Source: Alphaproteobacteria bacterium
Lineage (GTDB): Bacteria > Pseudomonadota > Alphaproteobacteria > Caulobacterales > Hyphomonadaceae
DNA length: 41,343 nucleotides
Assembly (NCBI GenBank): GCA_018830285.1
Contig: JAHJSB010000056.1
Span: forward strand, 1 to 41,343
Direction: 5' to 3'
The translations under genes were made by a program, and so were the position numbers. This document shows, in pieces, positions 35,517 to 41,343 of this stretch (within the stretch, counting starts at the first letter, position 1; each line of letters starts with the position of its first letter). A model generated the notes under the pieces. The model saw nothing but the letters and a program-made list of their open reading frames with translations, was not told the origin of the DNA and searched no databases.

Positions 35517-35684
35517 TTACTTGATCTTGCCTTCCTTGAATTCGACGTGCTTGCGAATGACGGGGTCATACTTTTTCAGCACGAGCTTTTCAGTCTTCGT
35601 GCGCGGGTTCTTCTTGGTGACATAGAAGAATCCGGTGTCGGCCGTCGAATTGAGGCGGATCTTGATGGTGGCTGGTTTGGCCAT
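35517..35684 (-). CDS. rpmG: 50S ribosomal protein L33
   Basis: 55-residue large-subunit protein L33. The ATG at 35684 gives [20 protein letters not shown], followed by [21 protein letters not shown] and the C-terminal [11 protein letters not shown], without the zinc-binding cysteines (a C-minus L33). The position next to Nudix-rnr is typical of alphaproteobacteria. A clear intrinsic terminator follows at 35488-35463. Confidence 0.97.
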   Translation of the reverse strand: MAKPATIKIRLNSTADTGFFYVTKKNPRTKTEKLVLKKYDPVIRKHVEFKEGKIK

Positions 35685-35770
35685 GGGATTGGCTCGCTTA
35701 TGCTAGCGTCTGTAACTGGAAAGCGGCTTAATGACGGGCCCCGGAGGCGAAGTCAAGCAGTGTTCCTGCG

Positions 35771-36505
35771 CTAAAGCCGGTCTGTCGTGTGGCCATTGCG
35801 TGTCCAGCGCAGGAAGGGCGGGCCTTTGGGGGCCCCGGGCCCAGCCAGGCGCTCGTCGATCTCGCCCAGCATGAACCGCGTCACCGAGGGCAGGTCGAGG
35901 TCCATTGAGTCCTTGATCGTCACCCATTGCAGGTCGGACAGTTCGGCGCCGTCGACCGGTGGGCGTTCGTCGATCAGGGCGTCTTCGGCGTCAGCCATGA
36001 AGAATCGGGCATCAAAGCGCTTGGGCCGGTAGGGCGGCGTGATGGCGCGGCCGATGAACTGGAAGGATTGAAGGCAGGGCATGACCCCTTCACCATAATA
36101 GCGGCCCCAGCCCGTCGGCGGTTTGCCGGTGGCCTCGCCCGTTCGCCCGACGATCAGTCCGGTCTCCTCGAAGGTTTCGCGGATGGCCGTCAGGGCGAAG
36201 GCGTGGGGCGCGCGGCGGGTGCCGATGGCGAGCTGGGTCGCGACCGGGGCCGAGAGAGGCGTGAGGATGGGCGCGCGGGCGTCGTGCGGATCGACCTTGC
36301 CACCCGGGAAGACGTATTTTTCCGGCATGAAGCTGTGCCCGCCGGAGCGCTTGCCGAGCAAGACGCGGGGCACCGGACCGTCCTGCCGGACGAGAATCAG
36401 TGTGGCGGCATCCTTCGGGCGTGGGCTGCGCTGATTGGTGAGGACGACGTCTCCATCATCCTCCTTGTCATAGGCAGACTTCAAACCCGGCAGGCGCTTG
36501 TTCAT
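35771..36505 (-). CDS. Nudix hydrolase with a split Nudix box
   Basis: 244 residues. The Nudix fold is shown by PRVLLGKRSGGHSFMPEKYVFPGGKVD and the helix AIRETFEETG (residues 108-117), whose Arg109-Glu110 and Glu113-Glu114 are the REUXEE catalytic set. Between the Gly pair (68-69) and this helix are about 40 residues instead of the usual dozen, and the Glu of the GX5E part is missing. A long insertion inside the Nudix box is known in NUDT19-type enzymes, whose substrates are CoA species; that relation is inferred. Overlaps the rnr stop by 4 bases. Confidence 0.85.
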   Translation of the reverse strand: MNKRLPGLKSAYDKEDDGDVVLTNQRSPRPKDAATLILVRQDGPVPRVLLGKRSGGHSFMPEKYVFPGGKVDPHDARAPILTPLSAPVATQLAIGTRRAPHAFALTAIRETFEETGLIVGRTGEATGKPPTGWGRYYGEGVMPCLQSFQFIGRAITPPYRPKRFDARFFMADAEDALIDERPPVDGAELSDLQWVTIKDSMDLDLPSVTRFMLGEIDERLAGPGAPKGPPFLRWTRNGHTTDRL

Positions 36506-38784
36506 CTCTTTGGTCCCTTAGCCTTGCTTGTTCTTTTATGCTTGGGGAGCGTTTTTTTGTTGAACTTAGGCTTGCCCGAGCGGGGCGGTCCACCCTTACG
36601 GCGGGGAACGTTGCCGATGTCCATGGCGCGGCGCTGTTCGGCGCGGCCTTCGGGGGCGGGCATGGGTTCAGACAGCATTTCAAGCAGGAGGCCGCCCTTA
36701 AGGGGCGTGACCTCTCTCAGCTTGACCCGGACGATCTGGCCAAGGCTGTATGTCTCGCCGCTGCCGCGGGCGTAGAGCGCCATCGCGGCCGTATCCAGTA
36801 CCCAATAATCCTTCGAAATCGACGAGATCGGGATGAACCCGTCAGCGCCCACGCCGTTGAGCTGGACGAACAGGCCCGACCCGGTGACGCCGGTAATGCG
36901 ACCGTCGAATTCAGCGCCGACGCGGTCTTTCAGGAAGATCGCGAGGTAGCGGTCGGTCGCCTCGCGCTCGGCGGCCATCGAGCGGCGCTCGGTATCGGAG
37001 ATGTGCTGGGCGGTCTGTTCGAGCTGCGAGGCGGCTTCCTTGCTGAGGCCGTCAGGCCCGAGCTTCAGGGACGCGATCAGCGCGCGGTGGACGATGAGGT
37101 CTGCGTAGCGGCGGATCGGCGAGGTGAAGTGGGCATAGCGCACGAGGTTGAGGCCGAAATGGCCGAGATTCTCTTCGCTATAGATGGCCTGGGCCTGGGT
37201 CCGCAGGATCATCTGGGTGACCATCTGGTCGTATTCGCCGTCTTTCAGTTCACCGATCAGCTTGTTGAACTTGTGCGTCTGCGGGCGTTCGCCGATCGTC
37301 CATTTCAGTTCGATCGTTTGCAGGAACTCGGCAAAGGCCGCGATCTTGGCATCCGTCGGCGTGTCGTGGACGCGGTAGATGAGCGGGCTTTTCTGGCGCT
37401 CCAGCGTCTCGGCGGCGGCGACGTTGGCCTGGATCATGAACTCTTCGATCAGGCGGTGCGCTTCGAGGCGTTCCTTGGTGAAAATGCCATCGATCTCGCC
37501 ATCTTCCTTGAACATGATCCGGCGCTCGGGAAGGTCGAGGTCGAGCGGGGCACGCTTGTCGCGGGCTTTGCCGAGAGCGGCATAAGCGCCCCAGAGCGGC
37601 TTCAGGACAGTCTCCAGCAGTTCGCCGGCCTTGCCGCCCGGCTTGCCGTCAATGGCGGCCTGCGCCTCCTCGTACGACAGCTTGGCAGCCGATTTCATCA
37701 TGCCCCGAATGAAGCGGTGCGAGCGCTTGTGACCGTCCGTGCCGAAGATCATTTCGACGGCGAGCGTGCAGCGCGGCTCGCCTTCCCTCAGCGAGCATTC
37801 GTCGGCCGAGAGCTCGAATGGCAACATCGGCACGACACGGTCAGGGAAATAGGTGGAGTTGCCGCGCTTGTAGGCTTCCTTGTCGAGGGGCGAGCCCTCG
37901 GTGACATACGCGGCGACATCGGCGATGGCGACGATCACGCGCCAGCCATCGTCCAGCTTTTCAGCGTAGACGGCGTCGTCATGGTCGCGGGCATCGTGCG
38001 GGTCGATTGTGATGAGCGGGATCTGGGTTAGGTCCTCGCGATCTGACGGGGCGGGCACGGCGTCGCCGGCTTGATCGAGCACGGCCTGAGGGAACTCGGT
38101 CGGGATGTCATGGGCGTGGATGGCGAGCAGGCTGGCCGAGCGCGGGTCAGATATATGACCGATGATCTCGGTGATTTCGCCGAGGGCCGGGCCATAGTGG
38201 CGGCGGCCTTGGGGCTTGGGTTCGGCGATTACGAGGTCGCCATCCCTCGCGCCGTGCGTGTCGGCCTCCTGGATCACGAATTCGCGGCGTTCCTTACGGT
38301 TCGACGGCGAAACCTTACCGCCGTTGGGGCCGGTGGAATAGAGGCCGATCAGGCGGTCTGACAGGCGTTTTTCGATGATCGTGATGGCTCGGGCGCGCCA
38401 TTCGCCGTCATGCTCGTTGATCTTGCACAGGGCGCGGTCGCCGACGGCCGGAGCCTTGCCCTTGGGCTTGCCGGACGGGCCGGCATAGAGGATGTCGGGG
38501 CCGAAGGGGCCATTGTCGCCGACCGACTTGCCGATCAGGTCGCCGTTCTTGTCGATACGGGTGAACTCAACGATGCCGGTGGGCGGCGGCCGGTCGGCCT
38601 GGGCCCAGGCGCGTTTGCCGGTGCGTTCGAGGGCGCCGTCGGCCTCAAGTTCCTTGAGGATGGCGCGCAACACGTTGCGCTCCTCGCCTTTGACCCTGAG
38701 GCCTTTGGCGATGGCTTGTTTCGTAGTGGCGGTTGGATTGTCCCGAATGAAATCAAGGACAGTTTGCTTGTCTGGAAATGTCAT
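36502..38784 (-). CDS. rnr: Ribonuclease R
   Basis: Processive 3'-5' exoribonuclease (RNB family) that degrades structured and defective RNA. 760 residues in order: an N-terminal winged-helix-like region (TVLDFIRDNPTATTKQAIAKGL), cold-shock OB folds, the catalytic RNB domain with TIDPHDARDHDDAVYAE (the Asp cluster) and PFELSADECSLREGEPRCTLAVEM, then a C-terminal S1 domain (GRITGVTGSGLFVQLNGVGADGFI) and a basic tail rich in Lys. The ATG is at 38784. Its stop overlaps the Nudix start, and MtfA-like lies 47 bases upstream. Confidence 0.96.
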   Translation of the reverse strand: MTFPDKQTVLDFIRDNPTATTKQAIAKGLRVKGEERNVLRAILKELEADGALERTGKRAWAQADRPPPTGIVEFTRIDKNGDLIGKSVGDNGPFGPDILYAGPSGKPKGKAPAVGDRALCKINEHDGEWRARAITIIEKRLSDRLIGLYSTGPNGGKVSPSNRKERREFVIQEADTHGARDGDLVIAEPKPQGRRHYGPALGEITEIIGHISDPRSASLLAIHAHDIPTEFPQAVLDQAGDAVPAPSDREDLTQIPLITIDPHDARDHDDAVYAEKLDDGWRVIVAIADVAAYVTEGSPLDKEAYKRGNSTYFPDRVVPMLPFELSADECSLREGEPRCTLAVEMIFGTDGHKRSHRFIRGMMKSAAKLSYEEAQAAIDGKPGGKAGELLETVLKPLWGAYAALGKARDKRAPLDLDLPERRIMFKEDGEIDGIFTKERLEAHRLIEEFMIQANVAAAETLERQKSPLIYRVHDTPTDAKIAAFAEFLQTIELKWTIGERPQTHKFNKLIGELKDGEYDQMVTQMILRTQAQAIYSEENLGHFGLNLVRYAHFTSPIRRYADLIVHRALIASLKLGPDGLSKEAASQLEQTAQHISDTERRSMAAEREATDRYLAIFLKDRVGAEFDGRITGVTGSGLFVQLNGVGADGFIPISSISKDYWVLDTAAMALYARGSGETYSLGQIVRVKLREVTPLKGGLLLEMLSEPMPAPEGRAEQRRAMDIGNVPRRKGGPPRSGKPKFNKKTLPKHKRTSKAKGPKR

Positions 38785-38831
38785 GTGGTTGGATATAGTG
38801 GATTCTTATTCGAAAGGCTTGCGGGAAATGC

Positions 38832-39500
38832 CTACGCGCGGCCCCCGTAAAAATGGGCCAGCTGTGCGTAGACGCGGGGAAATTGGTCTCGCAGCATGTC
38901 CGGTCGCGTAAAGAAGGCTTCCGTTGTGCAGGCGAAGAATTCCGCGTGATTTGTTGCAGCGTAGGGAGTCAGGGGCGTTGGGACGCCATACTCAATTCTT
39001 GCGCGGAGAAACGTGCGCTCCTCCTCCATCACTTTGGCCCATGTGGCGTGGCATTCAGTGGAACACAAGGGCGAAGACGTATTGGCGCGCACATGGGGAT
39101 CGTCGAGGCGGTGGACGAATTCGTGCATGACGCGGCACATGGCGGCCACGGATACCGCGCCGTCGCGGCGGATTTCGCCCCAATCCACGTCCATTCGGCC
39201 CCGCCGGAACTGGCGATCATCCAATTCACGGCAATGCTGAATGCCGTGCGGGTGAAGGACCACGCGCAGGCCCAGGTCAAAATGATCCTGTTGCCGGTTC
39301 AAAAGCACCAGGCAGGCATGGGCTGCAATCTTGAGGTGAGCCTCCGGCGGTGCCTGGAAGCCTCCTGCGCCGCGAAACTCAACGTCGCGGAGGAATGACC
39401 GGACCAGAATGGCGAGCCGGTTTCGGCGTACCGAAGGCAATCTGTCGACCACCGGACAGGCAGACTGAATGATCTCGTCGAGGCGCGTGGATTCGTCCAT
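38832..39500 (-). CDS. MtfA-like zinc metallopeptidase (M90 type)
   Basis: 222 residues resembling the C-terminal two-thirds of MtfA, the Mlc titration factor and aminopeptidase. The zinc motif HEFVH (His126, Glu127, His130) and the later third ligand Glu187 in NHAEFFACTTEAFF are present, with HLKIAAHACLVLLN upstream and the closing FPRVYAQLAHFYGG. There is no signal peptide. The family is linked in E. coli to control of the repressor Mlc; no Mlc gene is seen here, so the role is open. Start ATG 39500. Confidence 0.82.
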   Translation of the reverse strand: MDESTRLDEIIQSACPVVDRLPSVRRNRLAILVRSFLRDVEFRGAGGFQAPPEAHLKIAAHACLVLLNRQQDHFDLGLRVVLHPHGIQHCRELDDRQFRRGRMDVDWGEIRRDGAVSVAAMCRVMHEFVHRLDDPHVRANTSSPLCSTECHATWAKVMEEERTFLRARIEYGVPTPLTPYAATNHAEFFACTTEAFFTRPDMLRDQFPRVYAQLAHFYGGRA

Positions 39501-39553
39501 GGAGCGGGCATATACAATCCCAGGATTAAAAAGTCTCCTAAAAAGGGAAAATT

Positions 39554-40243
39554 CTAATTTTGCGCCGTGAATGCCAGCGGATCGATCGGCGTCAAGGCGA
39601 ATGACCCGGCCTGTTCGCCCCAGTCTCCGGTGAGGATTTCGTAGTGGAGGTGGCGGGGGATGAGGCGGGCAGCCGTGTTGCCCATGATGCCGATCACCTC
39701 GCCGGACAGTAAGGTGTCACCCTCGGCGAGGTTGGCCATGCTGTCGAGATGGGCATAGCGGGTGAAGACGCCGTGGCCATGCTCGAGGACGAGCATGTTG
39801 CCGAAATCATCCCGGTAGGTGGCGCGGCGCACGGTGCCATCTGCGGCGGCATAGATGTTGACGGGATCGGGATTGTAGAGATCCACGCCTGTGTGGACCT
39901 GGCCATTGCGGGCGCCGAAGCCGGACGAGAGGCAGGCGGTTTCGACTGGTGCCCGTGCGAGCGTGACACCATTGATCGTGGCCGTCGCCGTGTAGCCGAT
40001 GATGTGCAGGCCGGGATCGGCAGGCGGGGCATTGGCGACGGCGAGTTTCGGGCAGAGCGAAAGCGTAACCGGGAAAGCGTAGGTTTGCGGCAACAAGGGC
40101 TGGGCCGGCGGCAGCGCGTCGATGGCTTCGTCAGACAATGGCAGGAGCGGCTCTGGCGCGTGCCCGGGGCGCAGCGCGAAGATGCCCGCGACGCATGCGG
40201 CGAGCAGCAGGTAGGGTGCGAACGGGCGGAGCGGCAGGTTCAT
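39554..40243 (-). CDS. M23 (LytM) peptidase, putative lipoprotein
   Basis: 229 residues. The active site of LytM-type endopeptidases is complete: His117 and Asp121 in HTGVDLYN, His165 in RYAHLDS, and His198 and His200 in RHLHYEIL. The N-terminus MNLPLRPFAPYLLLAACVAG has LAAC at 14-17, so it may be a lipoprotein anchored at Cys17 or a single-pass membrane protein. Peptidoglycan cross-bridge cleavage during growth is the family role; active and regulatory (LytM-degenerate) members both exist, and this one looks active. It lies between topA and the MtfA-like gene. Confidence 0.88.
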   Translation of the reverse strand: MNLPLRPFAPYLLLAACVAGIFALRPGHAPEPLLPLSDEAIDALPPAQPLLPQTYAFPVTLSLCPKLAVANAPPADPGLHIIGYTATATINGVTLARAPVETACLSSGFGARNGQVHTGVDLYNPDPVNIYAAADGTVRRATYRDDFGNMLVLEHGHGVFTRYAHLDSMANLAEGDTLLSGEVIGIMGNTAARLIPRHLHYEILTGDWGEQAGSFALTPIDPLAFTAQN

Positions 40244-40285
40244 CGCGGAAAGGCCTGAGCCGGACCCTTGCGGGTCCGGTTCCGA

Positions 40286-41343
40286 TCAGTCCTCTTTCTT
40301 CGCGGCAGGCTTTTTGGCCGCCGGTTTCTTCTTGGCGGGAGCTTTCTTTTTGGCTGGCGCCTTCTTCTTGGCCGGCCCAGCCGCCGCGCGGGCGTTTACC
40401 AGTTCGACGGCCTGTTCGAGTGTGATCGTGTCTGGGCTCATCTCTTTCGGGATCGTGGCATTGACCTTGCCGTGCTTCACGTAAGGCCCGTACTTGCCGG
40501 CAAAGACCTGGACCGGGTCGCCGTCGGGATGGTTGCCGAGTTCCTTTAGCGCGGTGGCTCCGCCACGACCCCGGCCCGGATTGGCCTTCTTGTCCTCGAT
40601 CAGCGCCACGGCGCGGTTGAGGCCGATCGCGAAGACGTCCGCCGGGTCTTTCAGGTTCGCATAGGTCTTGCCGTGCTGGACGTAGGGGCCGAAGCGACCG
40701 AAATTCGCGAGGATGGGCTCGTTGTCTTCGGGGTGGCGGCCGACTTCGCGGGGCAGCATGAGCAGTTCGACGGCGCGGTCGAGCGTCAGGGCCTCGGGCT
40801 TTTCCTTCTCGGCCTTGGTCAGGGAGGCGCGTTTCGGCTTCTCGCCGTTCGCCATCTCGACATAGGGACCGAAGCGGCCGGTCTTGAGATAGATCATCTC
40901 GCCGGAATCCGGGTGAATGCCGATCTCGTTGCCGTCGGGATTGATCGCGGCGGCGTCGCCATCGGCGCTGAACTGGCGGGTGAACTTGCACTCGGGGTGG
41001 CGCGAACAACCGACAAAGGCGCCGAAGCGACCGAGCTTCATGGAGAGCTCGCCCTCCTTGCAAAGCGGGCAAAGGCGCGGGTTCTCGATCGGGTTGCCTT
41101 CGGCATCCTGGCGCGGGAAGACATAGGCGCCGAGGGTCTCGTTGAGGGCGTCGAGCACGGCGGAAACGCGCAGGTCCTTTGTGCTGTCGATGTCGGCAGC
41201 GAACTGTTTCCAGAACTCGTGCAGGAAGGCTTTCCAGTCGAGCTTGCCATCGGAAATGACGTCGAGTTTTTCCTCGAGGCCTGCGGTGAAATCATATTCC
41301 ACATAGCGGGCGAAGAAGTTTTCGAGGAAGGCGGTGACGAGGC
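40286..41343 (-). CDS. topA: DNA topoisomerase I, C-terminal part (cut by window)
   Basis: The frame enters from the right edge and ends at 40286; 338 residues from the GTG at 41302, but the reading frame LVTAFLENFFARY before it shows the protein continues beyond 41343. Present are the last zinc ribbon (CPLCKEGELSMKLGRFGAFVGC with CSRHPECKF), three to four topoisomerase C-terminal repeats (GRFGPYVEMANGEKPKRASL, GRFGPYVQHGKTYANL, GKYGPYVKHGKVNATI) and a 30-residue Lys/Ala tail (AKKKAPAKKKPAAKK), usual in alphaproteobacteria. Relaxes negative supercoils. Confidence 0.96.
   Translation of the reverse strand, partial: LVTAFLENFFARYVEYDFTAGLEEKLDVISDGKLDWKAFLHEFWKQFAADIDSTKDLRVSAVLDALNETLGAYVFPRQDAEGNPIENPRLCPLCKEGELSMKLGRFGAFVGCSRHPECKFTRQFSADGDAAAINPDGNEIGIHPDSGEMIYLKTGRFGPYVEMANGEKPKRASLTKAEKEKPEALTLDRAVELLMLPREVGRHPEDNEPILANFGRFGPYVQHGKTYANLKDPADVFAIGLNRAVALIEDKKANPGRGRGGATALKELGNHPDGDPVQVFAGKYGPYVKHGKVNATIPKEMSPDTITLEQAVELVNARAAAGPAKKKAPAKKKAPAKKKPAAKKPAAKKED

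Noticed and set aside
36538..38031. Open plus-strand frame of 497 codons over rnr
   Set aside because: Antisense to the RNB and S1 domains of RNase R and without any recognisable motif.
39548..39561. AAAATT-CT-AATTTT inverted repeat at the M23 stop
   Set aside because: Six-base AT arms next to AT-rich spacer; expected by chance and too weak for a terminator or operator.
40286..40380. Lys/Ala repeats at the topA 3' end considered as a DNA repeat or histone-like gene
   Set aside because: They are in frame with topA and form its usual alphaproteobacterial basic tail.

Overview
The window is GC-rich, tightly packed chromosomal DNA from an alphaproteobacterium. The adjacent divK-pleD pair, the lptD-surA-pdxA-rsmA and pyrB-pyrC-like operons and a diderm-type lipoprotein point to Caulobacterales, most likely a Hyphomonadaceae (Hyphomonas-like) relative; the genus is an inference. 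Nearly all of it is core housekeeping sequence. I see no insertion sequence, prophage, CRISPR array, toxin-antitoxin pair or tRNA. The one clearly broken gene is dprA.

Layout. 1-600: rpsR (cut by the window edge) and rpsF on the minus strand, divergent from a plus-strand fatty-acid and envelope run at 805-6759: fabD-fabG-acpP-fabF-mltG-yicC-gmk. After a small membrane protein (6822-7037) and a convergent hairpin-rich gap comes the minus-strand operon lptD-surA-pdxA-rsmA (12703-7226), read toward low coordinates. 12876-14305: plsY and a multiply damaged dprA. 14378-15409: a secreted GH5 glycosidase. 15509-19169: ruvX, an AEC permease, pyrB and a dihydroorotase homologue that has lost its metal ligands. 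19252-28062: gatC, gatA and gatB scattered on the plus strand, interrupted by a 42-residue basic protein, a crotonase, an acyl-CoA ligase, an FMN split-barrel protein, a SET-domain protein, a lipoprotein and two small membrane proteins. 28117-32283: minus-strand dinB-ridA-gdpD-FemAB-like-HIT. 32408-35450: divK-pleD and an MFS exporter. 35517-41343: minus-strand topA (cut by the edge), M23 peptidase, MtfA-like peptidase, rnr, Nudix and rpmG.

Functional themes: type II fatty-acid synthesis coupled to envelope building (FabD/G/F, ACP, MltG, PlsY, LptD, SurA, M23), translation (S18, S6, L33, GatCAB, RsmA), pyrimidine synthesis (ATCase with a probable non-catalytic DHOase partner), RNA and DNA maintenance (RNase R, TopA, DinB, RuvX, YicC) and polar-development signalling (DivK, PleD). 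I found no convincing new multi-gene system. The points most worth a second look are the decayed dprA at what looks like a synteny break with topA-rnr, the metal-ligand-free DHOase, the small SET-domain protein, an 18-bp perfect palindrome before the acyl-CoA ligase, a CtrA-like box before divK, and a Nudix protein with a split Nudix box.
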